Shown: piece after piece, positions 8,058 to 18,745 of the stretch | How positions within the stretch are numbered: position 1 is the first letter of the stretch | Layout of the letters: each line of letters starts with the position of its first letter | Assembly (NCBI RefSeq): GCF_006740045.1 | Contig: NZ_AP019749.1 | Location: 310,001 to 374,000 of the forward strand | Length of the DNA stretch: 64,000 bases | Source: Comamonas terrigena NBRC 13299 | Lineage (GTDB): Bacteria; Pseudomonadota; Gammaproteobacteria; Burkholderiales; Burkholderiaceae_C | Direction of reading: 5' to 3' | Translations under genes and position numbers: made by a program | Notes under the pieces: model-generated | What the model was told of the DNA's origin: nothing | Database searches by the model: none | What the model saw: only the letters and a program-made list of their open reading frames with translations

Positions 8058-8633
8058 ATGACCACATTCGCTGCCCGTTGCGCTTCTCTTTTTGCGGTGT
8101 GCGCTGCTGTTGCTGCGCTGTCGGCCTGTGACCACAAGCCGGAGCTGACCTGGCATGACGTGACGCTGCGCGATGCGGAACTGCATGCCCGTTTCCCCTG
8201 CGAGCCTGATGTGGCCCAGCAGAAAGTGGATTTCGGCATGGAGCAGGGCCCGGTGAATGTGACCATGATGGGCTGCGATGCCGTGGACGCCACCTATGCC
8301 GTCTCGCACTGGCTGCTGGACGATGTGCGCCAGGCCGACGATGCGCTGGCCTACTGGGAAGCCGCCGTGCTGACCAAGCTCAAGGCCGTGGACAGCAAGG
8401 AGGGCAAGAGCGGGGCGCCTTTTGTCCCGGTCGGTGCCATGAACCTGTCGCGTTCCATCCGTGCCACGGTGCAGGGCGAAGGGCCGTCGGGCTGGACTAT
8501 CACCACGCATGGCGTGTGGTTTGCCAAGCAGGAGGGCGACAAGGCCCGCATCTACCACGCGGTGATCTACGCGCCCAAGCCCCAGCACGAAGTGGCCAGC
8601 CAGTTCTTCCAGGCCTTGGAGCTGCAGAACTGA
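8058..8633 (+). CDS. Putative lipoprotein of unknown function
   Basis: The 191-residue product begins with a lipoprotein signal peptide whose lipobox is LSAC, with Cys24 as the predicted lipidated residue, so it should sit in a periplasm-facing membrane leaflet. The rest is soluble: DVTLRDAELHARFPCEPDV near residues 34-52 and a C-terminal AVIYAPKPQHEVASQFFQALELQN. I do not recognise a named family. The ATG at 8058 has GGGAG just upstream. It stands alone, divergent from the tlpA-like gene and ahead of the PTS cluster. Confidence 0.75.
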   Translation: MTTFAARCASLFAVCAAVAALSACDHKPELTWHDVTLRDAELHARFPCEPDVAQQKVDFGMEQGPVNVTMMGCDAVDATYAVSHWLLDDVRQADDALAYWEAAVLTKLKAVDSKEGKSGAPFVPVGAMNLSRSIRATVQGEGPSGWTITTHGVWFAKQEGDKARIYHAVIYAPKPQHEVASQFFQALELQN

Positions 8634-8878
8634 AGGATTGGGGGCTGGAGGACATGGATGGCGCAGGGCAATCGCGTCACCGCCTGTGGACCTTCCTCGC
8701 CCAGGCGCTGTAGCTGCTGTGGCATACGCTGCCGCTGTTGGGCCTTGCCGCACGATGGTGTCCATGGGCTTTGTTGTCAGCACACCACGGACTGCACCTG
8801 TCGCGGCCCTGGCGGGCATGCCAGCACCAGCGAGCGGGCCGACCGGGCGCGCCATAATGGACGGAACAATCGCGCTCC

Positions 8879-9337
8879 ATGAAACCTGTTCGCATCCTCC
8901 TCATTGCCCACGCGCCGCTGGCGCACGCCTTGCGCGAAGCGGCACTGCATGTCTTCAATGACTGTGGTGGCGATGTGCTGGCGCTGGACGTGCAGGCGCA
9001 TGCCGAACCCGAAGACACCCTTCAGAAAGCGCGGGCCCTGCTGCCGGCGCAGTCCGAGGATGGACCCCTGCTGGTGCTGACCGACGTCTTTGGCGCCACC
9101 CCCAGCAATGTCGCCCTGCGCCTGGTGGAAGGCCGCAATGCACGCGTGGTGACCGGGGTGAACCTGCCCATGCTGCTGCGTGCCTGGTGCTATCGCGCGG
9201 AGTCTTTGGAAAACCTGGCCGCCCGTGCGCAAGCCGGCGGCACGCAAGGCATCATGCTGGCAGGTGGTGGCAGCGCGCCCCAAAACCAGCGTCCCCGTTT
9301 GCACCATGATTCAGACCACAGTCACCATCAGCAATAA
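8879..9337 (+). CDS. PTS EIIA component, mannose/ManX-like type
   Basis: This is a phosphoacceptor protein of the PEP phosphotransferase system, receiving phosphate from HPr on His11 (LLIAHAPLAHAL). The family motif DVFGATPSNVA lies at about residues 69-79 and the core ends near residue 130 (GTQGIMLAGGGS). No EIIB, EIIC or EIID gene follows, so it probably serves signalling and not sugar import, as in other betaproteobacteria. Its 152-residue frame runs 32 bases into ptsH, which gives it a histidine-rich tail (LHHDSDHSHHQQ). Confidence 0.9.
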   Translation: MKPVRILLIAHAPLAHALREAALHVFNDCGGDVLALDVQAHAEPEDTLQKARALLPAQSEDGPLLVLTDVFGATPSNVALRLVEGRNARVVTGVNLPMLLRAWCYRAESLENLAARAQAGGTQGIMLAGGGSAPQNQRPRLHHDSDHSHHQQ

Positions 9338-9575
9338 GTTGGGCCTGCACGCCCGAGCTTCCGCCAAGCTCACCAAACTGGCGGGCAGTTTCCCTTGCGA
9401 AGTCTGGCTCTCGCGCGGCGAGCGCCGTGTCAACGCCAAAAGCATCATGGGCGTGATGATGCTGGCCGCCGGTCTGGGGGCCGAGGTGGTGCTGGAAACC
9501 GATGGCGAGCAGGAGCAGCAGGCCTCGGACGCATTGCTGGCCTTGATCAACGACAAGTTCGGAGAAGGTCAGTAA
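9306..9575 (+). CDS. ptsH: Phosphocarrier protein HPr
   Basis: HPr relays phosphate from enzyme I to EIIA proteins. The 89-residue protein has the active His15 in GLHARASAKL and Ser46 in AKSIMGVMML, the residue phosphorylated by HPr kinase in species that have that enzyme. The start at 9306 lies inside the EIIA gene, a 32-base out-of-frame overlap that makes coupled translation likely. A strong intergenic hairpin follows before ptsI. Confidence 0.95.
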   Translation: MIQTTVTISNKLGLHARASAKLTKLAGSFPCEVWLSRGERRVNAKSIMGVMMLAAGLGAEVVLETDGEQEQQASDALLALINDKFGEGQ

Positions 9576-9585
9576 GTGCCTGCTT

Positions 9586-9614
9586 TTCATATTGCTGCGG
9601 TGCAGCAATATGAA
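9586..9614 (+). promoter_or_regulatory. Perfect inverted repeat between ptsH and ptsI
   Basis: A 13-base arm (TTCATATTGCTGC) repeats in perfect inversion after a 3-base spacer. There is no T-run behind it, so it is not a classic intrinsic terminator. It could stabilise or process the ptsH messenger, attenuate ptsI, or bind a protein as DNA. Confidence 0.6.
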
Positions 9615-9755
9615 GAAGCGCATGCCAAAACTTGCCTTGCATCAAGAGAGGCCGACCCGGCGTCTGTGATGTAGGCTGGAATCGCTGGCGCTGGGCTGAC
9701 AATAGCGGCCTGCGCAACGCGCCTTGCAAGGCGCACCAGAAGAAGGATTGACCGC

Positions 9756-11564
9756 ATGACGTTCGCTATCCATGGCCTGGCCGTTTCCCGGGGAATTGCC
9801 ATTGGACGCGCCGTCGTGGTGGCCTCCAGCCGCATGGAGGTGCGGCACTATTTCATCCAGCCCGAGCAGGTGGAGAGCGAAATCGCCCGCACCCGCGCTG
9901 CGCGCAATGCGGTGGTCGCCGAGCTGTCGCGCCTGCTGGAGAGCATGCCGGTGGATGCCCCCGGTGAAGTGGCAGCCCTGCTGGAAGTGCACCTGATGCT
10001 GCTGCAGGACGAGCTGATGGTCAACGGCGTCAAGCAGTGGATCACCGAGCGCCTGTACAACGCCGAATGGGCGCTGACCACGCAGCTGGAGGTGATCTCG
10101 CGCCAGTTCGACGAGATGGAGGACGACTACCTGCGCGAGCGCAAGTCCGATATGGAGCAGGTGGTCGAGCGCATCCTGCGCCACATGCGCGGCGTGGCCA
10201 GCCCGGTCTCGCCCGAGGCCTGCGCCGCCAAACCCCGGCGTGCCCCCGATGCGCAGCAGACACTGTCCGACGACATGACCGATGCCCCGCTGGTGCTGGT
10301 GGCCCAGGATCTGTCGCCGGCCGACATGCTGCAGTTCAAGCGCAGCGTGTTCGAAGGCTTTGTGACCGCCGTGGGCGGCAAGACCAGCCACACCGCCATC
10401 GTGGCGCGCAGCATGGACATTCCCGCCGTGGTGGGCGCACGCGCCGCCAGCCAATTGGTGCGCCAGGACGACTGGGTCATCATCGACGGTGACGCCGGCA
10501 TCCTGATCGTCGATCCGTCGCCCATCGTGCTGGAGGAATACCAGTTCCGTCGCCGCCAGATGCTGCTGGAGCGCGAGCGCCTGACCCGTTTGCGGCACAC
10601 CCCGGCGCAGACGCTGGATGGCCAGACGATCGAGCTGCTGGCCAACATCGAGCAGCCCGAGGACAGCCCCGCCGTGGTCAAGGCCGGCGCCGTGGGCGTG
10701 GGGCTGTTTCGCAGCGAATTCCTGTTTATGGGCCGGGGCGGAAAGCTCCCCGGCGAAGAAGAGCAATACCAGGCCTACCGCGCCGCGCTGGAAGGGTTGG
10801 AAGGCATGCCGCTGACCATCCGCACCATCGATGTGGGGGCGGACAAGCCGCTCGAAGGCAAGATCAATGCCTCGCTCAACCCGGCGCTGGGCCTGCGCGC
10901 CATCCGCTGGAGCCTGGCCGAGCCGGTGATGTTCCGCACCCAGCTGCGTGCCATCCTGCGCGCAGCGGCCCATGGCAAGGTGAACATGCTGTTCCCCATG
11001 GTGGCGCACCGCAGCGAGATCACGCAGATCCTGGCCCAGCTGCGGCTGGCCCAGTCCGAGCTGGACGCGCGCGGTGTGGCCTACGGCAAGGTGGAGCTGG
11101 GCGCGATGATCGAGATCCCGGCGGCGGCGCTGATGGTGCGCACCTTTTTGCAGTACTTTGACTTTCTGTCCATCGGCACCAACGACCTGATCCAGTACAC
11201 GCTGGCCATCGACCGCGCCGACGAGGCCGTGGCCGAGCTGTACGACCCACTGCATCCGGCCGTGCTGCAACTGGTGGCCCAGGTGATCCGCGAGGCCAAT
11301 GCCGCCGGCAAAAGCGTCTGCGTGTGCGGCGAGATGGCGGGCGATGTGGCGTTCACCAAGCTGCTGCTGGGCCTGGGACTGCGCAGCTTTTCCATGCACC
11401 CGGCGCAGGTGCTGGCGGTCAAGCAGGAAGTGCTGCGCACCGACACCCGCAAGCTGCATGACTGGGCGCAGGCGGTGCTGGATGCCGACGATCCGACGGC
11501 GGCGCTGCAGCAGACCGCAGACAGTCTGACGTCGCTGGCGGCGGTGGTGCCGGCGATGCGCTGA
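9756..11564 (+). CDS. ptsI: PTS enzyme I (phosphoenolpyruvate-protein phosphotransferase)
   Basis: Enzyme I takes phosphate from PEP and passes it to HPr in the cytoplasm. The 602-residue protein has the HPr-binding N-domain, the phosphohistidine swivelling domain with His212 in GGKTSHTAIVARSMDIPAVVG, and the PEP-binding barrel with FFSIGTNDLIQYTLA-like FLSIGTNDLIQYTLAIDRAD near residue 468 and the catalytic Cys524 (VCGEMAGD). Length is close to the usual 575 plus a short insertion near residues 150-175. AGAAGGA precedes the ATG. With EIIA and HPr it forms a complete phosphorelay that lacks a transporter in this window. Confidence 0.95.
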   Translation: MTFAIHGLAVSRGIAIGRAVVVASSRMEVRHYFIQPEQVESEIARTRAARNAVVAELSRLLESMPVDAPGEVAALLEVHLMLLQDELMVNGVKQWITERLYNAEWALTTQLEVISRQFDEMEDDYLRERKSDMEQVVERILRHMRGVASPVSPEACAAKPRRAPDAQQTLSDDMTDAPLVLVAQDLSPADMLQFKRSVFEGFVTAVGGKTSHTAIVARSMDIPAVVGARAASQLVRQDDWVIIDGDAGILIVDPSPIVLEEYQFRRRQMLLERERLTRLRHTPAQTLDGQTIELLANIEQPEDSPAVVKAGAVGVGLFRSEFLFMGRGGKLPGEEEQYQAYRAALEGLEGMPLTIRTIDVGADKPLEGKINASLNPALGLRAIRWSLAEPVMFRTQLRAILRAAAHGKVNMLFPMVAHRSEITQILAQLRLAQSELDARGVAYGKVELGAMIEIPAAALMVRTFLQYFDFLSIGTNDLIQYTLAIDRADEAVAELYDPLHPAVLQLVAQVIREANAAGKSVCVCGEMAGDVAFTKLLLGLGLRSFSMHPAQVLAVKQEVLRTDTRKLHDWAQAVLDADDPTAALQQTADSLTSLAAVVPAMR

Positions 11565-11673
11565 GGCCTGTCCCCGGTGTCTGTGCAAGATGCGCTGTGC
11601 GGGGTGTCAGGCAGGCATGCGGCGGGGTGTGGCGCAGGCGGTGGAAATAAAACACCCTTCAGATGAAAAAGTG

Positions 11674-11704
11674 ATTGAGATTAATTCGCATTCAATGTTA
11701 TAGT
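11674..11704 (+). promoter_or_regulatory. Fur box overlapping a sigma-70 promoter
   Basis: ATTGAGATTAATTCGCATT (11674-11692) matches a 19-base Fur site of the form AATGAGAATAATTCTCATT at 16 positions, by my hand alignment. It overlaps a promoter with -35 TTGAGA (11675-11680), an 18-base spacer and -10 TATAGT (11699-11704). Fur binding would cover the -35 and spacer, the arrangement expected for iron repression. No protein-coding gene lies downstream on this strand before the convergent lipA. Confidence 0.65.
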
Positions 11705-11710
11705 TCAGCC

Positions 11711-11818
11711 CATGGAAGCAGCCGACACCGTCCTGGTGGGAGCTTGAAGGTCGAGGCGGCTTCCCATGGTTTCATCGTGGGGCGACCTAAGGCCTGTAAA
11801 GCCTGAAAGTCGTTTTTT
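11711..11818 (+). ncRNA. Candidate Fur-regulated small RNA
   Basis: The predicted transcript of about 108 bases starts some 7 bases after the -10 box and ends in a T6 run. Its 5' half can fold into a long hairpin: 11710-11719 pairs with 11759-11769 (CCATGG plus AAGC, one bulged C), with an inner CACC/GGTG stem at 11726-11738. After a short unpaired stretch (about 11770-11780), CGAC/GTCG and AGGC/GCCT stems (11783-11812) precede TTTTTT at 11813-11818, an intrinsic terminator. An 11-codon frame (11712-11747) lacks a ribosome-binding site. The layout resembles iron-repressed sRNAs such as RyhB, PrrF and NrrF; I claim similarity of architecture only. Confidence 0.5.
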
Positions 11819-11892
11819 GCCAGCCAGCGGAATGCCCGGTTAGCCACGCAATTTTTTCACGCTGAAACCCGTGTGATCGAGAATTTTGACTG

Positions 11893-11924
11893 CGCCTTGC
11901 AGGCTGTTGCCGCAAGGCGTTTTT
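11893..11924 (+). terminator. Second intrinsic terminator downstream of the candidate sRNA
   Basis: A perfect 8-base-pair stem (CGCCTTGC with GCAAGGCG) is followed by TTTTTG. It could catch read-through of the Fur-controlled transcript, giving a second form of about 214 bases, or end a separate small RNA. From here to 12086 I see no gene or signal. Confidence 0.65.
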
Positions 11925-12086
11925 GTTTGTGCAAGGCATTGGTGACGGTGGCGCGCAGCGCGCCGCAACCAGCGCCGCACGGCCGCAGCCCTGCAGGCAG
12001 TGCAAGCCTCTGGTGCGGCCATCTTCGTATGCCTTGGCGCGGTGCCGCGCGGCCAAGTGCTGCGGGCCTGTTGCCCGCTGCGGCCA

Positions 12087-12117
12087 TAAAAAAAGCCATT
12101 GCCCGCGGGCAATGGCT
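12087..12117 (-). terminator. Terminator of the ybeD-lipB-lipA unit
   Basis: A perfect self-complementary stretch (12-base arm AGCCATTGCCCG) is followed, on the minus strand, by a T-run. It lies 40 bases past the lipA stop. Confidence 0.85.
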
Positions 12118-12157
12118 GATTGGCAGATTGGTTGGACGCCGGGGCAGCGCCGCGGGC

Positions 12158-13138
12158 TTACACGCCGGCGGCGTGGGCCTGCTGGTCGGCGTGGTAGCTG
12201 GAGCGCACCATGGCGCCCACGGCGGCGTGCGTGAAGCCCATCTTGTAGGCCTCCTCCTCGAACATCTTGAAGGTGTCCGGGTGCACATAGCGGCGCACTG
12301 GCAGGTGGCTGTTGGTGGGCGCCAGGTACTGGCCGATGGTCAGCATGTCGATGTTGTGGGCGCGCATGTCGCGCATCACCTGCAGGATTTCCTCGTCCGT
12401 CTCGCCCAGGCCGACCATGATGCCGCTCTTGGTGGGCACCTTGGGGTGCAGCGCCTTGAACTTCTTGAGCAGGTTCAGGCTGAACTGGTAGTCCGAACCC
12501 GGGCGTGCTTCCTTGTACAGGCGGGGCGCGGTTTCCAGGTTGTGGTTCATCACATCGGGCGGTGCCGAGGTCAGGATTTCCAGCGCGCGGTCATCGCGGC
12601 CGCGGAAGTCGGGCACCAGGATTTCGATCTGCGTGGTGGGTGACAGGGCGCGGATGTTCTGGATGCATTCCACAAAGTGGCCCGAGCCGCCGTCGCGCAG
12701 GTCGTCGCGGTCCACGCTGGTGATCACCACATAGTTCAGCTTCAGGGCGGCAATGGTGCGCGCCAGGTTCAGCGGCTCGTCCTTGTCCAGCGGGTCGGGG
12801 CGGCCATGGCCCACGTCGCAGAACGGGCAGCGGCGGGTGCACTTGTCGCCCATGATCATGAAGGTGGCCGTGCCCTTGCCGAAGCATTCGCCGATATTGG
12901 GGCAACTGGCTTCCTCGCAGACCGTGTGCAGCTTGTTGCTGCGCAGAATGTCCTTGATCTCGTAGAAGCGCGTGGTCGGGCTGCCGGCCTTGACGCGGAT
13001 CCACTCGGGCTTCTTCAGCACTTCGGCCTGCTCCACCTTGACGGGGATGCGCGCCAGCTTGGCGGCCGCCTTCTGCTTGGCCAGCGGGTTGTAGTTTTCG
13101 GCGGACTGCGCTTCGCGCACGACTTCGTTGCTGCTCAT
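12158..13138 (-). CDS. lipA: Lipoyl synthase LipA
   Basis: LipA is a radical SAM enzyme that inserts two sulfur atoms into protein-bound octanoate to make lipoate. The 326-residue protein carries both iron-sulfur cluster sets: the auxiliary cluster CxxxxCxxxxxC at Cys74, Cys79 and Cys85 ([12 protein letters not shown]) and the radical SAM CxxxCxxC at Cys100, Cys104 and Cys107 (CTRRCPFC). The auxiliary cluster's final serine is within RSSYHADQQ near the C-terminus. Length matches the family. It follows lipB by 13 bases in the same operon and ends at a strong terminator. Confidence 0.97.
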   Translation of the reverse strand: MSSNEVVREAQSAENYNPLAKQKAAAKLARIPVKVEQAEVLKKPEWIRVKAGSPTTRFYEIKDILRSNKLHTVCEEASCPNIGECFGKGTATFMIMGDKCTRRCPFCDVGHGRPDPLDKDEPLNLARTIAALKLNYVVITSVDRDDLRDGGSGHFVECIQNIRALSPTTQIEILVPDFRGRDDRALEILTSAPPDVMNHNLETAPRLYKEARPGSDYQFSLNLLKKFKALHPKVPTKSGIMVGLGETDEEILQVMRDMRAHNIDMLTIGQYLAPTNSHLPVRRYVHPDTFKMFEEEAYKMGFTHAAVGAMVRSSYHADQQAHAAGV

Positions 13139-13151
13139 GGTGTGCGTTTTT

Positions 13152-13889
13152 TCAGGGGGCGAGGCGGGCGATCAGCTGGTGGCCGAGCACGTGGGCAACC
13201 TCGTCCCAGGTTGTCTGGATGCCTATTGTAGAAAGGTCCACTGTGGGCAGCCCTGCATAGCCGCAAGGGTTGATGCGGGAGTAGGGCTCCAGGTCCATGT
13301 CCACGTTCAGCGCCAGACCGTGGTAGCTGCAGTGGCGGCTGACCTTGATGCCCAGGGCGGCAATCTTGCCCAGGCCGGTGAAATCGGGTTCGGGCGCGGC
13401 GCTGCCGGGCGCGCGCAGCTGGGGGCGCTGTTCCAGCCGGGCGTGGCTGCGCGGGTCGTCCAGGCGCACATAGATACCGGGGGCGCCGGCCACACGGTGG
13501 CCGGTCACGCCGAAGTGGTCCAGCGTGCGGATGGCGGCCTCTTCCAGGCGGTAGACATATTCCTTGACGAAATAGCCCAGGCGCTGCAGATCCAGGAGCG
13601 GATAGGCCACGACCTGTCCCGGTCCGTGGTAGGTCACCTGGCCGCCGCGGTTGGTGGCCACCACCGGAATGTCGCCTGTATGCAACAGATGGTCGGATTT
13701 GCCGGCCAAACCCTGGGTGAAGGTGGCGGGATGCTCGCAGATCCAGAGCTGGTCAGGTGTGTGCGCAGTGCGTGTGCGCGTGAATTCCTGCATGGCCTGC
13801 ACCGTGGGTGCGTAGGCCGCCCGCCCGATCAGGCGGGCATCCAGCACCGGGGCGCAGGCCACGGCGGCCTGCGCCGTGGCGGTGGTCAC
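13152..13889 (-). CDS. lipB: Octanoyltransferase LipB
   Basis: LipB moves octanoate from acyl-carrier protein to lipoyl domains, the step before LipA. The 245-residue product has the family signature [12 protein letters not shown] at about residues 81-92 and the catalytic cysteine Cys187 in [11 protein letters not shown], with the conserved Lys in GIKVSRH just before it. A short insertion (about residues 148-165, with REP-like Arg/Pro-rich sequence) lengthens it slightly relative to E. coli. Its start overlaps the ybeD stop by 4 bases. Confidence 0.95.
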   Translation of the reverse strand: MTTATAQAAVACAPVLDARLIGRAAYAPTVQAMQEFTRTRTAHTPDQLWICEHPATFTQGLAGKSDHLLHTGDIPVVATNRGGQVTYHGPGQVVAYPLLDLQRLGYFVKEYVYRLEEAAIRTLDHFGVTGHRVAGAPGIYVRLDDPRSHARLEQRPQLRAPGSAAPEPDFTGLGKIAALGIKVSRHCSYHGLALNVDMDLEPYSRINPCGYAGLPTVDLSTIGIQTTWDEVAHVLGHQLIARLAP

Positions 13890-14182
13890 AGCACCACCTT
13901 GACCATGGGGTGGGAGGTCAGGGCGCGGTAGAGGTTGTCCAGCTGCTCGCGGCTGGTGGCCGTGACGGTGATGGTCACGCCCAGGTACTTGCCGGTGCTG
14001 CTCGGGCGCAGTTCCACGGTGGAGGCGTCGAACTGGGGGTCGAACTCTTCGGCCACCTTGGTGATGGCGTGAACGAGGCCGTCCGTCTTGATGCCCATCA
14101 CCTTGATGGGGAAAAGCGAGGGGTATTCGATCAGCGAATCCTTGCGCGGATCCTGTTCGTCTGGCGTGCTGTTGTCAGTCAT
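13886..14182 (-). CDS. ybeD: YbeD/DUF493 family protein
   Basis: This is a small conserved protein (98 residues) of the DUF493/YbeD family, usually encoded beside lipB. The fold is a ferredoxin-like ACT-type domain: [19 protein letters not shown] at about 22-40 and [33 protein letters not shown] at the end (two adjacent segments). A regulatory role near lipoate metabolism is inferred from neighbourhood only. It is first in a ybeD-lipB-lipA operon and is divergent from the atp operon across 227 bases. Confidence 0.9.
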   Translation of the reverse strand: MTDNSTPDEQDPRKDSLIEYPSLFPIKVMGIKTDGLVHAITKVAEEFDPQFDASTVELRPSSTGKYLGVTITVTATSREQLDNLYRALTSHPMVKVVL

Positions 14183-14358
14183 AGTGCGTTATTCCCAGTT
14201 GTAAGCGGCGCAAGCACAGGGCTTTGCTTGGCTATGGGCGGCATTGTGCGGTATCGTTGCGCCCGTTTTCCGGGCAGGGTTGGCTTACAGCCGGCTGGCT
14301 GCACACAAATTCCCGAGTGCAAGAGGGTTCGCCCTAACGAATCGGACGGGTTTCTACT

Positions 14359-14364
14359 TATAAT
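14359..14364 (+). promoter_or_regulatory. Probable -10 box of the atp operon
   Basis: A perfect TATAAT lies 45 bases ahead of atpI. I find no convincing -35 hexamer at 16-18 bases upstream, so the promoter may depend on other elements. The 227-base divergent gap to ybeD shows nothing else I can name. Confidence 0.45.
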
Positions 14365-14409
14365 CAGAGGCTTTGTGAAAAAGTTTAGGTCTGCTGCGGG
14401 CGCTCCACG

Positions 14410-15767
<1,358 letters not shown>

Positions 15768-15801
15768 CCCTTCCCCTTTCAACCTTTCAACTTTCCTTTA
15801 A

Positions 15802-16065
<264 letters not shown>

Positions 16066-16100
16066 GCTCCGATCAACGCCCTAGATAGAAAGGTGTTGCC

Positions 16101-16571
16101 GTGAGTATCAACGCGACCCTGTTCGTTCAGGCCATTGTTTTCCTGATCCTGGTGCTGTTCACGATGAAGTTCGTGTGGCCCCCGATCGCGAAGGCACTGG
16201 ATGAGCGAGCCCAGAAAATCGCCGATGGCCTCGCTGCTGCCGACAAGGCCAAGTCCGAACTGACCGCTGTGAACAAGCGCGTCGAGCAGGAACTGAGCCA
16301 GACGCGCAACGAGACAGCATCGCGGCTTGCGGACGCCGAACGCCGCGCCCAGGCCATCATTGAAGAGGCCAAGGCCCGCGCGACAGAAGAAGGCAACAAG
16401 ATTGTTGCCGCTGCCCGCGCCGAAGCTGAGCAGCAAGCCGTTGCCGCCCGTGAAGCCCTGCGCGAGCAAGTGGCTGCATTGGCTGTGAAGGGTGCCGAGC
16501 AAATCCTCCGCAAGGAAGTGAACGCCGGCGTCCATGCTGATCTGCTGAACCGCCTGAAGACAGAGCTGTAA
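16101..16571 (+). CDS. atpF: ATP synthase F0 subunit b
   Basis: Subunit b is the peripheral stalk dimer. The 156-residue protein has one N-terminal membrane helix (about residues 5-25, [20 protein letters not shown]) and a long charged coiled-coil to the C-terminus. The start is GTG, with AGAAAGG upstream. Its length equals the E. coli protein, so it is a single b subunit and not a b/b' pair. Confidence 0.97.
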   Translation: MSINATLFVQAIVFLILVLFTMKFVWPPIAKALDERAQKIADGLAAADKAKSELTAVNKRVEQELSQTRNETASRLADAERRAQAIIEEAKARATEEGNKIVAAARAEAEQQAVAAREALREQVAALAVKGAEQILRKEVNAGVHADLLNRLKTEL

Positions 16572-16581
16572 GGAAAGCAAA

Positions 16582-17121
16582 ATGGCAGAACTCGCCACCA
16601 TTGCCCGCCCTTACGCCGAAGCATTGTTCAAAGCCAGCGCCGACAAGGGCGCTGATTTGGGCAGCACTGTCGCTTGGGTGGAGGAATTGGCGGCGATTGC
16701 CGCCGATCCGCAATTGCGCCAACTGGCCGACAACCCCAACGTGTCGAAGACGCAAGTGTTCGATCTGATCGCGGGTGTGGCCAAGTCGGCATTGCCCGAG
16801 GCCGCACGCAACTTTCTGCGTGTGGTCCTCGAAAACGGCCGTCTGGACGCGCTGCCCGAAGCGGCAGCACAGTTCCGCAGCCTCGTGAACAGCAAGAGCG
16901 GCTCTTCGGACGCCGTGGTGTTCAGCGCTTTCCCCATTGCGGATGCAGCGCTGGCCGAGCTGGGCGCTTCGCTGGAAAAGCGCTTTGGCCGCAAGCTGAA
17001 TCTCACTGTGAAGCCGGATGACTCGCTGATCGGTGGCGTTCGCGTCGTGGTGGGCGACGAGGTGCTGGACACCTCCGTCAAAGCCCGTCTGGAACAAATG
17101 AAAGCGGCCCTCATCGCGTAA
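16582..17121 (+). CDS. atpH: ATP synthase F1 subunit delta
   Basis: Delta joins the peripheral stalk to the top of the alpha3beta3 head. The 179-residue product begins [16 protein letters not shown], the usual N-terminal helical-domain start, and ends with the [25 protein letters not shown] motif ([14 protein letters not shown] then [11 protein letters not shown]). It lies 10 bases after atpF and 46 before atpA. Confidence 0.97.
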   Translation: MAELATIARPYAEALFKASADKGADLGSTVAWVEELAAIAADPQLRQLADNPNVSKTQVFDLIAGVAKSALPEAARNFLRVVLENGRLDALPEAAAQFRSLVNSKSGSSDAVVFSAFPIADAALAELGASLEKRFGRKLNLTVKPDDSLIGGVRVVVGDEVLDTSVKARLEQMKAALIA

Positions 17122-17167
17122 TGCGCGCTTGAGGTCTCGGCTAAACACAAGAAAGAAGGAAAGAGTC

Positions 17168-18727
17168 ATGCAACTCAATCCCGCAGAAATTTCTGAATTG
17201 ATCAAGAGCCGCATCGAAGGTCTGGCTGCGAGCACCGACGTCCGTAACCAAGGCACCGTGGTGTCGGTGACCGACGGTATCGTGCGCGTGCACGGCCTGT
17301 CCGACGTGATGGCTGGCGAAATGCTGGAATTCCCCGCTGGCGCCGATGGTCAGGCTTCGTTCGGCCTGGCGCTGAACCTGGAACGCGACTCCGTGGGCGC
17401 CGTGATTCTGGGTGCTTACGAGCACATCAAGGAAGGCGACGTCGTCAAGTGCACGGGTCGTATTCTGGAAGTGCCCGTGGGCCCCGAACTGGTCGGCCGC
17501 GTGGTGAACGCCCTGGGTCAGCCTATCGATGGCAAGGGCCCCATCAACGCCAAGATGACCGACGTGATCGAAAAGGTTGCGCCTGGTGTGATCGCACGTC
17601 AATCCGTGGACCAGCCGCTGCAAACCGGTATCAAGTCCATCGACTCGATGGTGCCCGTGGGCCGTGGCCAGCGTGAACTGATCATTGGTGACCGTCAGAC
17701 CGGCAAGACCGCCGTTGCCATCGACGCGATCATCAACCAAAAGGGTCAAGGCGTTACCTGCATCTACGTGGCAATTGGTCAGAAGGCTTCTTCGATCAAG
17801 AACGTGGTGCGTGCCCTGGAACAAGCTGGCGCGATGGAATACACCATCGTGGTGGCTGCGACCGCTTCCGAATCCGCTGCCATGCAGTACGTGTCGGCCT
17901 ACTCCGGCTGCACGATGGGCGAATACTTCCGCGACCGCGGTGAAGACGCCCTGATCGTTTATGACGATCTGTCCAAGCAAGCTGTGGCTTACCGCCAAGT
18001 GTCGCTGCTGCTGCGCCGTCCCCCAGGACGTGAAGCTTTCCCTGGCGACGTGTTCTATCTCCACTCGCGTCTGCTGGAGCGTGCCGCTCGCGTGAACGCC
18101 GACTACGTCGAAGCTTTCACCAAGGGTGAAGTGAAGGGCAAGACCGGTTCTCTGACCGCTCTGCCTATCATCGAAACCCAAGCCGGTGACGTGTCCGCCT
18201 TCGTGCCTACCAACGTGATCTCGATCACGGACGGCCAGATCTTCCTGGAAACCAACCTGTTCAACGCTGGTATCCGTCCCGCTATCAACGCCGGTATCTC
18301 GGTGTCCCGCGTGGGTGGTTCTGCACAGACCAAGCTGGTGAAGGGCCTGTCCGGCGGTATCCGTACCGACCTGGCACAGTACCGTGAACTGGCTGCGTTC
18401 GCGCAGTTCGCTTCCGACCTGGACGAAGCCACCCGCAAGCAGCTGGACCGCGGTGCCCGCGTGACCGAACTGCTGAAGCAAGCCCAGTACAGCCCGCTGT
18501 CCACTGCGCTGATGGGTGTGTCGCTGTTTGCCGTGAACAAGGGTTTCATGGACGACATCGAAGTCAAGCAAGTGCTGCCTTTCGAAGCTGGTCTGCACCA
18601 GTTCCTGAAGTCCAGCCACGCTGCCCTGCTGGACCGTCTGAACGAAAAGCGTGCTTTCGACAAGGAAGGCAAGGACGAGGCCGAATTGACCGCTGCCGTC
18701 GCTGCGTTCAAGAAGTCGTTCGCTTAA
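17168..18727 (+). CDS. atpA: ATP synthase F1 subunit alpha
   Basis: Alpha is the non-catalytic nucleotide-binding subunit of F1. The 519-residue product has the P-loop [11 protein letters not shown] (Lys180) and the arginine-finger region [13 protein letters not shown] started it at the ATG at 17168, which has a GAAGGAAAGAG ribosome-binding site; the open frame extends 13 codons upstream without one. Length is close to the usual 513. Confidence 0.98.
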   Translation: MQLNPAEISELIKSRIEGLAASTDVRNQGTVVSVTDGIVRVHGLSDVMAGEMLEFPAGADGQASFGLALNLERDSVGAVILGAYEHIKEGDVVKCTGRILEVPVGPELVGRVVNALGQPIDGKGPINAKMTDVIEKVAPGVIARQSVDQPLQTGIKSIDSMVPVGRGQRELIIGDRQTGKTAVAIDAIINQKGQGVTCIYVAIGQKASSIKNVVRALEQAGAMEYTIVVAATASESAAMQYVSAYSGCTMGEYFRDRGEDALIVYDDLSKQAVAYRQVSLLLRRPPGREAFPGDVFYLHSRLLERAARVNADYVEAFTKGEVKGKTGSLTALPIIETQAGDVSAFVPTNVISITDGQIFLETNLFNAGIRPAINAGISVSRVGGSAQTKLVKGLSGGIRTDLAQYRELAAFAQFASDLDEATRKQLDRGARVTELLKQAQYSPLSTALMGVSLFAVNKGFMDDIEVKQVLPFEAGLHQFLKSSHAALLDRLNEKRAFDKEGKDEAELTAAVAAFKKSFA

Positions 18728-18745
18728 ACCGGACGAGGAGCCATC

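Noticed and set aside
11873..12643. A 256-codon plus-strand frame downstream of the candidate sRNA
   Set aside because: It runs into lipA antisense, its start lies within a hairpin region without a ribosome-binding site, and the product has no recognisable family.
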